A stretch of 64,000 bases of DNA, from NCBI GenBank assembly GCA_947570135.1, contig CANOTP010000001.1:310001-374000 (forward strand), given 5' to 3'. The DNA comes from an uncultured Candidatus Melainabacteria bacterium. Lineage in GTDB: Bacteria > Cyanobacteriota > Vampirovibrionia > Gastranaerophilales > Gastranaerophilaceae. Both the position numbers and the translations under genes were made by a program. Position 1 is the stretch's first letter. Each line of letters opens with the position of its first letter. The notes under the pieces were generated by a model, which saw only the letters and a list, made by a program, of their open reading frames with translations, made no database searches and was not told where the DNA came from. Of this stretch, positions 24,802 to 33,386 are shown piece by piece.

Positions 24802-25770
24802 TTACAAGATACATGCCAGAACCATAAGTATTAGCGTTCCTATTTGGAATGCTGTTGCCATGTTTTGCCCGAATTTGTTGTTGTCGTAGCGTTTGGCTGA
24901 TTTTTGGGCGTTAATCGCACTTGAGATTCTTGCGATACGCTCACTTTCGGGGTCTTGAGCAAATACGCTTCCAAAGATACTTGATTCAATTCTCGATAAT
25001 CGTGATGCCATCGGTTCGTTTTCGTATTTTGTTTTGTAGAGTGTTTTTTCGATTGTTGAAATGTTTAGCTGTTTTGCGGGTTTAAATACGTTCGTAGAAG
25101 ACCCGAAATCGTCATAGCCATAGTTTTGGCGAGAATTGAATGTATCATAAATATCCGTGCTGTTATACGGGTCGTATGAGTCAAGGTGGTAATTTTGCGC
25201 CATAGGGTCGATATCACCACCGTAGAAATCGTTTTCCTGTTTTGCCATTTTATTATCCATAAAGCTTCTTGGCTGAATGTCTGCTTTTAGTCTGTCTACA
25301 CGGGTTGAAAGATCTTCGTTATCGTAAGTCTTGCCAAATGTTTTTGTTTCAAGGTTAGACAAGCGGTTTTTTATATTTTGGTCTTTAAACTCTTTTTTAA
25401 AGACTTGTTTTTCAAGATCGTTAATTACAGGGTAATCAATTTTACTGCTTTCAACGGGTTCTTTTTCGTAGACAATGGTGTCTTCGGGTTCACGGAACGA
25501 ATCTTCTGTTGGTGTAATTTCCTGCCCGATAAGTTCAGCGCTCATATCTTTTTTAAGTTTTGATATTCGGTTTTGGAGTGCTCCGCTTGATTTCTGCCCG
25601 TAAATGTTTTCTTCAAGACGTTCAACACGGGTTTGTTCTGCGTCTTTTGAATATGTAAAACCGAATATTGAGTTCTCGATTTTATCAAGAACCTGGCTGT
25701 TTGAGCTTGCTCCAAATGCACTGCTTGTGGTGAATATTAATGCTAAGAATATAATTAATTTTTTCATCAT
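24802..25770 (-). CDS. Exported protein with repeated LExxIFG motifs
   Basis: A 322-residue protein with a signal peptide (MMKKLIIFLALIFTTSSAFGASS) and one hydrophobic segment at the very C-terminus (AFQIGTLILMVLACIL). Between them a motif recurs about six times: LDKIENSIFGFTYSKD, RVERLEENIYGQK, INDLEKQVFKKEF, RLSNLETKTFGKTY, ISTIEKTLYKTKY and RLSRIESSIFGSVF. Each unit has the form LExxxFGxxY followed by RLxRL. Residues 175-225 are Tyr/Asp-rich and of low complexity. The protein is probably periplasmic or anchored by its C-terminus; its function is unknown. TAAGGAGTTTTTA precedes the ATG. Confidence 0.7.
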   Translation of the reverse strand: MMKKLIIFLALIFTTSSAFGASSNSQVLDKIENSIFGFTYSKDAEQTRVERLEENIYGQKSSGALQNRISKLKKDMSAELIGQEITPTEDSFREPEDTIVYEKEPVESSKIDYPVINDLEKQVFKKEFKDQNIKNRLSNLETKTFGKTYDNEDLSTRVDRLKADIQPRSFMDNKMAKQENDFYGGDIDPMAQNYHLDSYDPYNSTDIYDTFNSRQNYGYDDFGSSTNVFKPAKQLNISTIEKTLYKTKYENEPMASRLSRIESSIFGSVFAQDPESERIARISSAINAQKSAKRYDNNKFGQNMATAFQIGTLILMVLACIL

Positions 25771-25871
25771 TAAAAACTCCTTAGGCTAAGAATAAGTTTT
25801 TTTGAAACCTAAACCAATTCATCAATTCAGGAGTTTTTCAATTTTGAAATTTGAGGCTTTTTTCGTAAGAC

Positions 25872-25906
25872 AAAAGTCCTATATTTTGAAAAACATAGGA
25901 CTTTTT
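25872..25906. terminator. Hairpin terminator downstream of nifS
   Basis: AAAAGTCCTAT and ATAGGACTTTT form an 11-base stem around a 12-base loop with T-rich flanks. It lies beyond the 3' end of nifS (minus strand) and upstream of the gene at 24802-25770. Confidence 0.65.
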
Positions 25907-25948
25907 ATGTAGTTTTTATGTTTAATTACATTCTATGTAATAATTTTA

Positions 25949-25975
25949 AGATTCTGAATCAAGTTCAGAATGACA
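25949..25975. repeat. Intergenic copy of the AGATTC...GAATGACA palindromic repeat
   Basis: AGATTCTGAA, TCAAG and TTCAGAATGACA: a seven-base perfect stem around TCAAG, just after the nifS stop codon. It is the same family as the copies embedded in the two pilin genes. Confidence 0.7.
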
Positions 25976-25984
25976 AAATTTTAT

Positions 25985-27184
25985 TTACCTCCGTAAGTTT
26001 TTTAACTGTTCAAGTTCTTTTTGGTATGGAGAAATTGAACGGACTTTTTCAATTATCTGCGGAAGTTTTTCTATGACGTAATCAATTTCGTCTTCGGTTG
26101 TGAACCTGCTTAAACTAAATCTTATGCTGCCGTGAATTGCGGTGAACGGAACATTCATTGCTCTTAGAACATGGCTTGGTTCAAGCGAGCCTGATGTACA
26201 CGCAGAACCTGATGATGCGCAGATTCCTATATCAGACATGTGAAGAAGTATGAGTTCACCTTCAATGTATTCAAAACCTATATTGGTGGTGTTTGGAACC
26301 CTGCTTGCCACTGCTCCCGTGTTTAATCTCGCGTTATAAATCTTGTTTATGATGTTTGTTTCAAGTTTATCTCTTAATCTTTTAACTTCTATCAACTCAA
26401 AATCCAACCCGTTTTGAGCAAGTTCAGCCGCTTTACCAAGTCCGACAATGTAAGGTGTGTTTTCCGTTCCCGCACGTTTTCCGCGTTCCTGGTGACCACC
26501 TATAATAAGCGGTGTTATCATTGTTTTAGAGTTAATATAAAGCGCGCCGATTCCTTTTGGTGCATGGAATTTGTGACCTGAGATTCCTAAAAGGTCAACT
26601 CCTGCTTTTTGCACGTCAATAGGGATTTTCCCCGCAGCTTGAACCGCGTCAACAAAGAATTTTGTTTCTTTGTTTTTTGATTTTATGATTTCTGAAATCT
26701 TTTCTATTGGGTTGATAATTCCGTTTTCATTGTTCGCCCACATTACAGATACTAAAGCGGTATCATCGTTTATCGCGGCGTCTAATTCTTCCAAATTAAG
26801 TTCACCGTTAGAGTTTACCCCGATATAGTCAACCCTGTATCCTTGTTTTTCAAGTGATTGATAAAGGTTTAAAACACACGGGTGTTCGACTTTTGTTGTT
26901 ATAATGTGTTTTTTGTTTTTGTTGTAATTTAATACCCCGCGAATTGCCATATTAGCGCTTTCAGAACCGCAAGATGTGAAAAATATTTCTTTTTCGTCTT
27001 TTGCATTTACAAAATCTCTAATTTTAACGCGAGCTTCTTTAATCGCATCAGATGATTTTTTTGAAAAATTGTACATACTTGAAGGGTTTGCGTATTCTTC
27101 TTTGAAATACGGCATCATCTCATCAAGTACCCTTTCATCAACTTTTGTAGTTGCGTTGTTATCTAAATATATAAGATTTGTCAT
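25985..27184 (-). CDS. nifS: Cysteine desulfurase (NifS/IscS type)
   Basis: A PLP enzyme that removes sulfur from cysteine for Fe-S cluster assembly. The motifs are IYLDNNATTKVDERV, TSCGSESANMAIRG, VEHPCVLN, SVMWANNENGIINPI, VDAVQAAGKIPID with the PLP lysine in DLLGISGHKFHAPKG, GGHQERGKRAGTEN and the active-site cysteine loop SSGSACTSGSLEPSHVL. It has 399 residues from the ATG at 27184. The upstream in-frame TTG at 27199 lies in nifU and is rejected. The start follows the nifU stop by one base, so NifU and NifS are made together. Confidence 0.96.
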   Translation of the reverse strand: MTNLIYLDNNATTKVDERVLDEMMPYFKEEYANPSSMYNFSKKSSDAIKEARVKIRDFVNAKDEKEIFFTSCGSESANMAIRGVLNYNKNKKHIITTKVEHPCVLNLYQSLEKQGYRVDYIGVNSNGELNLEELDAAINDDTALVSVMWANNENGIINPIEKISEIIKSKNKETKFFVDAVQAAGKIPIDVQKAGVDLLGISGHKFHAPKGIGALYINSKTMITPLIIGGHQERGKRAGTENTPYIVGLGKAAELAQNGLDFELIEVKRLRDKLETNIINKIYNARLNTGAVASRVPNTTNIGFEYIEGELILLHMSDIGICASSGSACTSGSLEPSHVLRAMNVPFTAIHGSIRFSLSRFTTEDEIDYVIEKLPQIIEKVRSISPYQKELEQLKNLRR

Positions 27185-27185
27185 A

Positions 27186-28040
27186 TTATTCTGCCTCAAT
27201 AACTGTTACATCAGTTCCCAGGGAATCCTGAAGGACTTTTTGTGCAAAATTCTTTAATGTCATTGTTGAATTTTTGCAGCCTGAGCATCTGCCTTTCAGT
27301 TTTACGTAAATTGTTTTATTTTTTATATCGACAAGTTCGATATCTCCGCCGTCTTTTTGCAGTTCAGGTGATATTTGGGTTTCTATAACATTATTCACCT
27401 TCAAAATCCACTGAGTCGGTGTTAATTTTTCGATTTCGGTTTTTTGTTTGTTATAATATGTGTCAATGATATCCTGGATTGCGGATTTACATTTGCCGCA
27501 AGCTCCGCCTGCTTTGGTGTAGTTTGTAACTTCTTCAACAGTTTTTAATCCGTTTACCTTAATCGCATCCCAGATTGCGTTTTCGGTAACTTCAAAACAT
27601 GTACAAACCATTTTTTCTTTTTTCTCGGGTTTGCCGTAGTGTTCGTCAAGAATTTCGTCTAAATCAACGTAACCGTCTGCACTATAGTGTTTTAAAGCGT
27701 CTTCCAAAGCTTCATAACCCATAACAGAGCAGTGCATTTTCTCAGGCGGCAACCCACCGAGTTCGTCTGCGATATCTTTGTTTGTAATTTTTCTAACCTC
27801 ATCAACGGTTTTACCTATAATCATCTCTGTCAAAATGCTTGAACTTGCAACCGCTGAGCCGCAGCCAAATGTTTGGAATTTAGCATCCGTTACGATATTA
27901 TTTTCTATTTTTAAATATATTTTTAACTGGTCTCCGCAAGTTAATGAACCCGCAACCCCGACAGCATCGGCATTATCAATTGAACCGACGTTTCTTGGGT
28001 TTCTGTAATGGTCCATAACCTTCTCTGAATAATCCCACAT
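27186..28040 (-). CDS. nifU: Fe-S cluster scaffold NifU, three-domain form
   Basis: The full-length scaffold of 284 residues. The N-terminal IscU-like domain carries the cluster cysteines in GSLTCGDQLKIYLK, FGCGSAVASSSILTEMI and KMHCSVMGYEAL. A central [2Fe-2S] domain follows (MVCTCFEVTENAIWDAI, TKAGGACGKCKSAIQDII). The C-terminal Nfu domain has the CxxC in LKGRCSGCKNSTMTL. The three-domain layout is that of the NIF-type system. No other nitrogen-fixation gene is present, so it is likely the general Fe-S assembly system. AAAGGGAAAAACT precedes the ATG, and nifS follows directly. Confidence 0.96.
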   Translation of the reverse strand: MWDYSEKVMDHYRNPRNVGSIDNADAVGVAGSLTCGDQLKIYLKIENNIVTDAKFQTFGCGSAVASSSILTEMIIGKTVDEVRKITNKDIADELGGLPPEKMHCSVMGYEALEDALKHYSADGYVDLDEILDEHYGKPEKKEKMVCTCFEVTENAIWDAIKVNGLKTVEEVTNYTKAGGACGKCKSAIQDIIDTYYNKQKTEIEKLTPTQWILKVNNVIETQISPELQKDGGDIELVDIKNKTIYVKLKGRCSGCKNSTMTLKNFAQKVLQDSLGTDVTVIEAE

Positions 28041-28106
28041 AGTTTTTCCCTTTCTTACTTATATTATTTTAACTCAAAAATAACTATAATAAAGGGATGT
28101 TAATTA

Positions 28107-29078
28107 TTATTTAATTTTTATGCGGTAAATGTATTCAAAATCTTCAAGGAGTAATTGTTTGGTGATATTTTTATTTATTTCAAATACTTTGTCGTAATTC
28201 AGTTTGAAGTTTTCAAAATCCCAAAGCTGTTTGTATGCAAAAGCCAGGTGTCCGTATATACATTTGTTGCCTTTTTGGGCTTTCAGGTATTGGTTGCATA
28301 ATTTTATTGAGTCAATGTATAATTCTTTTTCGTAATATATTGCAAGCAAATATCCGTAGGAAAGCGTATTCATCGGGTATTTTTTGATAAGTTTTTGCAG
28401 GTTTTTTATTGATTGTTTTGTCTTTCCGAGAAGATGTTCGGTATAATATTTCATAAGATAAGCGTCTGTGTAATCCCGTTTTGCTTTAATTGTTTTGTTG
28501 AAATATTCTAATGCTTCCTTGTAGTTATCCGCGTAATAATTTGCAAGCCCTTTATATATATATAATCCGTACAGTTTATCTTTGTCGGGAGTAGACTTAG
28601 CGATTTTGTCGCAATATTTGATAAGTTTTTTGTATTTTTTTGCTTCTAATAATATACAGCATTTTGCTAAATATAAGTCGTTTCCTTCGTTATGTTTAAT
28701 CGCTTTATTTATGTATTTCAGTGCTTGAGAGTAGTTTTCTGCTTTGAAAAAGCTGTTTGCGGTTTTTTCGTATGACTCAATTTCTCCAAATTCATTTTTG
28801 TATATTTCGTCATATTGCAGTTGAATTTTTAGTGCTTCATCATATTTTTTCAAAATCCGCAGACAATTAACTTTATCAGAATATAAAGTATAATTTTTCG
28901 GATCTTTTTCTATTGCAATATCCAGATAAAAAAGAGCTTTTTCGATATCGTTCAGTTTAACGTAACAGCTTGCGATTTCACTGTAGTTTGTATAATACTC
29001 GGGGTAAAACTCAAGAGATTTCTTGTAATCTTCGATTGCACCTTTATAATCTTTATTATCTGTCAGATATTGTGCCAT
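28107..29078 (-). CDS. Tetratricopeptide repeat protein
   Basis: A 323-residue protein made almost wholly of TPR helices: DYKGAIEDYKKSLEFYPEYY, DIEKALFYLDIAIEKDPKNY, NYSQALKYINKAIKHNEGND, NYKEALEYFNKTIKAKRDYT and others, about eight units. No signal peptide or enzymatic domain is visible, so it is presumably a cytoplasmic scaffold. No ribosome site is evident before the ATG at 29078. It is expressed alone, upstream (on the minus strand) of nifU-nifS. Confidence 0.8.
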   Translation of the reverse strand: MAQYLTDNKDYKGAIEDYKKSLEFYPEYYTNYSEIASCYVKLNDIEKALFYLDIAIEKDPKNYTLYSDKVNCLRILKKYDEALKIQLQYDEIYKNEFGEIESYEKTANSFFKAENYSQALKYINKAIKHNEGNDLYLAKCCILLEAKKYKKLIKYCDKIAKSTPDKDKLYGLYIYKGLANYYADNYKEALEYFNKTIKAKRDYTDAYLMKYYTEHLLGKTKQSIKNLQKLIKKYPMNTLSYGYLLAIYYEKELYIDSIKLCNQYLKAQKGNKCIYGHLAFAYKQLWDFENFKLNYDKVFEINKNITKQLLLEDFEYIYRIKIK

Positions 29079-29214
29079 AATATAATAAATTCTGTCACAT
29101 TTGGGGGATTGTTTAAGAATTTCTCTTTTTAATCCGAGTAATCATTGCTCATATTTTTTATTATAAGGTATTTTTAGGTTTTGTAAACAATTGTTACAAA
29201 AAGAGCCGAATTAT

Positions 29215-29242
29215 TAAAGAATAAAGTAAAGTTTGCCGATAT
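29215..29242 (+). promoter_or_regulatory. Sigma-28-like promoter candidate
   Basis: TAAAG at 29215 and GCCGATAT at 29235-29242, separated by 16 bases after TAAA. The flagellar sigma factor consensus is TAAA, about 15 bases, GCCGATAA. The element sits about 40 bases upstream of the 29281 start codon. Confidence 0.35.
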
Positions 29243-29280
29243 AAAGATTAAAGGAAAACAATGACGGAAAGGACAAACTT

Positions 29281-30387
29281 ATGGGAATGTCAGCATCACA
29301 GGCAAGGTTTTTATGTCTAACAGCTCGCAAAAATAATGTTGAGTTTGAAGGGCAGCAAATTAACCAGCAAAGAACTTCATTATCCAATGAGTCAGGAAGC
29401 TACTACAGCGAATTATGTAATATGGTGGTTCCGACACCTCCGTCTATTGACGATTATACAAAAGTGTCTTACACATTTGATGACGGTGCGTTGACTAACA
29501 CTATTACTTCAATGATTGCAAAAGGCGGTAACGAATACTCTATCAGCTATATTCAACAATGGCAGGATGATTATTCAATCGTTTCAGCCTCAACAAGCGT
29601 TGTGTCAAGAAAAGAAGTCGGTGGTGATTATGAATACAGAATCGGTTCAGCGCAGTTAAGAAAAATGGACGGAACTTTTGCAGGTAATATCGGCACCGAA
29701 GATATTCAAAATATGGATGAAGAAGCTTTTAAAAACTTCCAAAATTCAGATGCTATCAAAAACGATAAATATTTGAATACTTTAACACAAAGTCAGTTTG
29801 TTGACCTGATTGAACAGGAAAGCTACTATAAATCAATGCTTAATGAGAAAAACGGCACAGGTGAAGATTATTACGTTCGCTATGTGAAAGATTCTCAAAC
29901 AGGCGGATATACACCATTTTTCTATAAATCATCAGATATTGAGAGTGAAGCAAACTATGAAGACGATAATCTTTCAGGTAGCTTACCTTGCTATACAATC
30001 GGCAGCTCAACCAAAACAAAAGAAGTTTTGAACCAAAAAGGTATTGTTGAAAAAGATTCTACAGGCAGATATTTGTCTATCACTTTGTTTGACAAAGATG
30101 ATGAAGATAAACCCGGGATTACATACAACTTAACAACAAATACACTAACTGATGAAGAAGCTTATAATGATGCGATGAACAAATATGCTTACGAACAACA
30201 TCAGTACAATCAAAAAGTTCAAGATATCAACTCAAAAATTGAAATCGTTCAACAACAAGATAAAAGCTTAGAATTGAAATTAAAACAACTGGATACCGAA
30301 GAAAATGCTATAAATACCGAAATGGAAGCGGTTAAAAAAGTTGTATCTAAAAACGTTGATAATACATTCAAGACATTTAATGCTTAG
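29281..30387 (+). CDS. GMSASQARFL-type protein, possibly a secreted structural protein
   Basis: A 368-residue protein beginning MGMSASQARFLCLTARKNNV, then EFEGQQINQQRTSLSNESGSYYSEL. The N-terminal helix with a conserved QARFLxLTARKxNxExxGQQINQQR pattern and the long C-terminal coiled coil (residues 300-368, with DINSKIEIVQQQDKSLELKL and VDNTFKTFNA) recall flagellar hook-associated or secreted filament proteins, in which N- and C-terminal helices pack together. There is no classical signal peptide. GGAAAGGAC gives the ribosome site. A sigma-28-like promoter lies upstream. The assignment to a flagellar-like family is inference; I know the motif only as typical of this bacterial lineage. Confidence 0.65.
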   Translation: MGMSASQARFLCLTARKNNVEFEGQQINQQRTSLSNESGSYYSELCNMVVPTPPSIDDYTKVSYTFDDGALTNTITSMIAKGGNEYSISYIQQWQDDYSIVSASTSVVSRKEVGGDYEYRIGSAQLRKMDGTFAGNIGTEDIQNMDEEAFKNFQNSDAIKNDKYLNTLTQSQFVDLIEQESYYKSMLNEKNGTGEDYYVRYVKDSQTGGYTPFFYKSSDIESEANYEDDNLSGSLPCYTIGSSTKTKEVLNQKGIVEKDSTGRYLSITLFDKDDEDKPGITYNLTTNTLTDEEAYNDAMNKYAYEQHQYNQKVQDINSKIEIVQQQDKSLELKLKQLDTEENAINTEMEAVKKVVSKNVDNTFKTFNA

Positions 30388-30480
30388 CGGATTTTCGGTA
30401 GGGCGTCGTGTGAGCGTAGCGAACTCCGCCCGTAAGGTGGAGGAAAGCTGAGAACTTTCCGACAACCCGAAAATCCAAGA
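30388..30480 (+). ncRNA. Compact structured RNA candidate
   Basis: A GC-rich stretch in an AT-rich region. GGATTTTCGG (30389-30398) pairs perfectly with CCGAAAATCC (30467-30476), enclosing two inner hairpins: GGGCG (30401-30405) with CGCCC (30427-30431), extended by GAG/CTC, and GGAAAG (30442-30447) with CTTTCC (30455-30460). A terminator follows. The three-helix shape may be an independent RNA or the 3' untranslated region of the 29281 gene. It has no match to a class I can name. Confidence 0.4.
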
Positions 30481-30483
30481 CAT

Positions 30484-30516
30484 AAAAAGGTCGGGAATTT
30501 CACCCGACTTTTTTAT
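30484..30516 (+). terminator. Terminator after the structured RNA
   Basis: GTCGGG, loop AATTTCA and CCCGAC followed by seven Ts and more A/T. It can also end the exbD operon from the other strand. Confidence 0.75.
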
Positions 30517-30521
30517 TATTA

Positions 30522-30902
30522 TTAAATTTGATCTATTGAAATCGCTTTAACCCCTGCATATCTTGCTTTATCCATAAGCTTTACAACCGCGCCGTGGGTT
30601 GATTCTCCGTCGGTTTGGATTAAAAGCCCGTCAGGATACTTTTTTATTTCCTGAGCAAGAACCGTTCCCAAGATATCAGGGGAAATTTCTTCATTATTTA
30701 TATAATACTTATCATTATGAGTCACTGTTATTGTCAAAATTTGAGGGTCGTCCTGAACTTGAGATTGTTCAACGTTTTCAGGTACGGTTAAGCTTATTCC
30801 CTGTTTATCAAGTAACGGAGCTATAACCATCATTATGATTAACAGTACCAAAAAGATATCTGTTAACGGTGTTATGTTAATTTCGTTAAATGTGTCTCTC
30901 AT
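30522..30902 (-). CDS. exbD: ExbD/TolR family protein (second copy)
   Basis: A 126-residue proton-channel subunit with a short cytoplasmic start, then INITPLTDIFLVLLIIMMVIAPL containing the membrane span and the conserved Asp of the proton path (PLTDIFLVLLIIMM), and a periplasmic domain. It partners the ExbB-like protein to energise TonB. Its ATG overlaps the stop of the preceding exbD by one base (TAATG), so translation is coupled. Two different ExbD copies in one operon suggest a mixed channel dimer. Confidence 0.93.
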   Translation of the reverse strand: MRDTFNEINITPLTDIFLVLLIIMMVIAPLLDKQGISLTVPENVEQSQVQDDPQILTITVTHNDKYYINNEEISPDILGTVLAQEIKKYPDGLLIQTDGESTHGAVVKLMDKARYAGVKAISIDQI

Positions 30903-31372
30903 TATTCTTCTCCCTCTTGAGGAATATTAACTTGCGAGTTCTTTTCTAACTCTTTTTGTTCTTTTTTGTTTAAAGGTTCACCTGCAACAACAAGTTTTTG
31001 ATATTCAGCGTTTTGGGCTGCGTTCATTACATCCATTATTGTTGCACTTTTTACGGCTTTATCGGCTTTTACGATAACTTCGGGTTTTTCGGTATCACCT
31101 TTTAGTGCAAGTAATTTATCCGTTAATTGAGAAGCTTGAACGCTTTCTCCGTTAACGTACATTTCGCCTGCTTTTGTAATCGATACGGTTACCTTTTCAT
31201 CTTCAATATTTATACCGTTGTTAACCTCTGGTACATCCATCGAATTATCCATTGACTGGAAAGACGGTGCGACAACCATCATTATGATTAACAGAACCAA
31301 GAAAATATCTGTTAACGGCGTAATATTGATTTCATTGAACATTTTTTGTTTTTTGTTAGTAGAAAAAGCCAT
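30902..31372 (-). CDS. exbD: ExbD/TolR family protein (first copy)
   Basis: A 156-residue subunit with the same membrane signature as its neighbour (MFNEINITPLTDIFLVLLII) and the essential Asp in that span. The periplasmic domain reads VTVSITKAGEMYVNGESVQA and VIVKADKAVKSATIMDVMNAAQNA. It carries a longer, Lys/Glu/Gln-rich C-terminal tail of about 30 residues not present in the second copy. It lies 21 bases after exbB. Confidence 0.93.
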   Translation of the reverse strand: MAFSTNKKQKMFNEINITPLTDIFLVLLIIMMVVAPSFQSMDNSMDVPEVNNGINIEDEKVTVSITKAGEMYVNGESVQASQLTDKLLALKGDTEKPEVIVKADKAVKSATIMDVMNAAQNAEYQKLVVAGEPLNKKEQKELEKNSQVNIPQEGEE

Positions 31373-31393
31373 TTTATTTCACCTGTTTATAGA

Positions 31394-32041
31394 TTAAAGA
31401 ACTTTTGAAGACGGGTATTTTGCTTGCGGTTCGGCTTCTGAATCAACAAAGCTTAAGAACAGCAACTTGATAAGTTGGAAATCGTCTTCGTAGTGTTTAA
31501 CAATTGATTGGAAAGAGTTGAAAAATACAACCGCAACAATCGCAACACCAAGACCGAAAGCTGTTGCAATCAACGCAGAACCGATACCTGACGCTACCGT
31601 TGCAGCCTGATTTCCTGAATCTGCCAAAATGTTGAATGTTAAAAGAATTCTGACAACGGTACCGAACAAACCTAAGAACGGTGCTACACCGCCAATTGTA
31701 CCTAAGATTGTTAAGTGGCTTTCAAGTTTTCTTGTTGCTAAAGCTGCCGAGATGTCAAATGAACGGGAAAATCCGTTTCTTTGTTCAGAGAAAATTCTGA
31801 CAGCTTCTTCAATAACTTCACCGATAACCCCGCCGCAACGGATTGCGATGTTTTGAGCTGCTGATAAGTCGTTTTTAGATAATACTGAGTTTAATTCTCT
31901 CATATAAATCGTAATATCTCTTTGGTTTTTCTGGTAGAAAGACCATTTGCTGATAACAACGCCCAGTACCAAGATTGAGCAGACAAAGATTGGTAATAAG
32001 ACGGGCCAGTCCATTTTAATTGACTCTAATAATAATTCCAT
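31394..32041 (-). CDS. exbB: ExbB/TolQ/MotA family proton channel
   Basis: A 215-residue inner-membrane protein with three predicted spans: residues 13-33 (LLPIFVCSILVLGVVISKW), 110-140 with the conserved LGTIGGVAPFLGLFGTVVRIL, and 148-175 (GIGSALIATAFGLGVAIVAVVFF). These are the hallmarks of the ExbB/TolQ pentamer that carries the proton flow with ExbD. It follows the TonB-like gene by about 35 bases in a four-gene operon (tonB, exbB, exbD, exbD). Confidence 0.94.
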   Translation of the reverse strand: MELLLESIKMDWPVLLPIFVCSILVLGVVISKWSFYQKNQRDITIYMRELNSVLSKNDLSAAQNIAIRCGGVIGEVIEEAVRIFSEQRNGFSRSFDISAALATRKLESHLTILGTIGGVAPFLGLFGTVVRILLTFNILADSGNQAATVASGIGSALIATAFGLGVAIVAVVFFNSFQSIVKHYEDDFQLIKLLFLSFVDSEAEPQAKYPSSKVL

Positions 32042-32075
32042 AGTTTTTTATCCTCACTTTTTGTATATAACTCTA

Positions 32076-33320
32076 CTAATATTTTGTTGCACCAAATACA
32101 TTGTAGTCAAATGTAAATTGGATATCTATACTTTGTCCTTTAAAATCAGGCGGCAGCGGTCTGAATGGAGCAGCTAAGTGTACTGCATTAATTGCTGCTT
32201 TATCCGCGTTTGGAAGACCTGAAGATTTAAACACACTGCAAGACAGTAATCTTCCGTCTTTTGCGATTTTGAACAGTAGAACAACGCGTTTACTTTCGTT
32301 ACCTTTTGGCGGATCCCAGTTCATTTTGATTCTGCGTTGTAGTTCTCTCATGTATGGTCCGAAATCAGGTTCTCTGATAGCGTCAATTCCCGGGCGTCCT
32401 CCGCCTCCTCCCGGATTGCCTCCGCCTGAGCCTGAACCTGAGCGTCCGCTTCCTGTACCTGAGCCAGAACCCGTTCCCGGCCTGCCGGAACCTGATGCGG
32501 TTCTTGTCCCAGAACCGTTTCCGATAGGTGCTAATGACGGGTTAGGAGAATGAGTTCCTGCGCCTGATGTACCACCTGTTTTTGACGTACCTGAGCCTCC
32601 AATCGGTCCTGTTGCGTATTGTCCCGCTTTAGTACCACCTGCGGGTACGGGAACCCTGAACGGACTGCCTGTCGGTTTTGAAACTGTTTTCGGAGTCATA
32701 GCAGGTCGAACAGAAGGTTTTGCCGTCGGCGGCTGTGGACGTGCAGCTTGCGGTTTTGGAATTGCTTGCTGCGGTGTCGGTGACGGTTGAACGTTTTTCT
32801 GCGGAGTTGTAACCGTTTGAGTCGGTTTTGCCGCAGGTTTTTGGGTTACGCTCTGTGTTATTTTATTTATAATATTCGGTTTTTTCGGAGCAAGAGAAGG
32901 TGATGATGAAGACTGCTGAGGTTTTTTCGCAGGAGCCGTTGAAGGCATTGAAACAGGCTTTTTAGGATCATTAATACCGCCTGTTCTTGAGTTTTTATCT
33001 GCTCTGTTTTTTGTGTTCGGGTCTTTTGGTTTTTCTTCTCTGTCTACAAGTACAAACTCGATATCATTTACTTTAGGTTTCGGTTTGTTAAACAGGTGTA
33101 ATGTTATTCCGAAAAACGCCAATATGGTAAGTAGTGCCCATATAGAAAAGATTGTTGTAATGTGTATGCTTGTTGACATTTTTATCCCTTTATCAAGAGG
33201 GATTGAAACTTTGTCTTTCCGAGTAACGGCAGGCATTTTAAAGTTATCACTGCTTGTTTTTAACAGTGCTTTTGATGAATCATTTCTGTTTTCTTCTGTA
33301 TATTTTCCTAGTATTGACAT
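32076..33320 (-). CDS. tonB: TonB-like energy transducer
   Basis: A 414-residue protein with an N-terminal cytoplasmic part of about 45 residues, one span (SIWALLTILAFFGITLHLF) and a long Pro/Thr/Lys-rich periplasmic linker (residues 110-230). A Gly/Ser-rich stretch follows (TGSGSGTGSGRSGSGSGGG, about residues 260-305), then the TonB C-terminal domain (YMRELQRRIKMNWDPPKGNE, VVLLFKIAKDGRLLSCSVFKSSG, AAINAVHLAAPFRPLP). The start is the ATG at 33320 behind TAGGGAATAAA; the upstream TTG at 33338 is rejected. It delivers energy to outer-membrane transporters, none of which is in the window, or acts as a TolA analogue. Confidence 0.9.
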   Translation of the reverse strand: MSILGKYTEENRNDSSKALLKTSSDNFKMPAVTRKDKVSIPLDKGIKMSTSIHITTIFSIWALLTILAFFGITLHLFNKPKPKVNDIEFVLVDREEKPKDPNTKNRADKNSRTGGINDPKKPVSMPSTAPAKKPQQSSSSPSLAPKKPNIINKITQSVTQKPAAKPTQTVTTPQKNVQPSPTPQQAIPKPQAARPQPPTAKPSVRPAMTPKTVSKPTGSPFRVPVPAGGTKAGQYATGPIGGSGTSKTGGTSGAGTHSPNPSLAPIGNGSGTRTASGSGRPGTGSGSGTGSGRSGSGSGGGNPGGGGGRPGIDAIREPDFGPYMRELQRRIKMNWDPPKGNESKRVVLLFKIAKDGRLLSCSVFKSSGLPNADKAAINAVHLAAPFRPLPPDFKGQSIDIQFTFDYNVFGATKY

Positions 33321-33386
33321 TTTATTCCCTAACAACAAATATTTACTCTTATTTGTTAATAATTCTATTTAAAATCATTAATAATA

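Noticed and set aside
25985-28040. Nitrogen fixation cluster
   Set aside because: NifU and NifS alone are general Fe-S assembly proteins in many bacteria; no nifHDK or other nif gene is present.
32269-32553. Plus-strand Pro-rich frame opposite tonB
   Set aside because: It is the reverse of the Gly/Ser-rich linker of the TonB-like protein.
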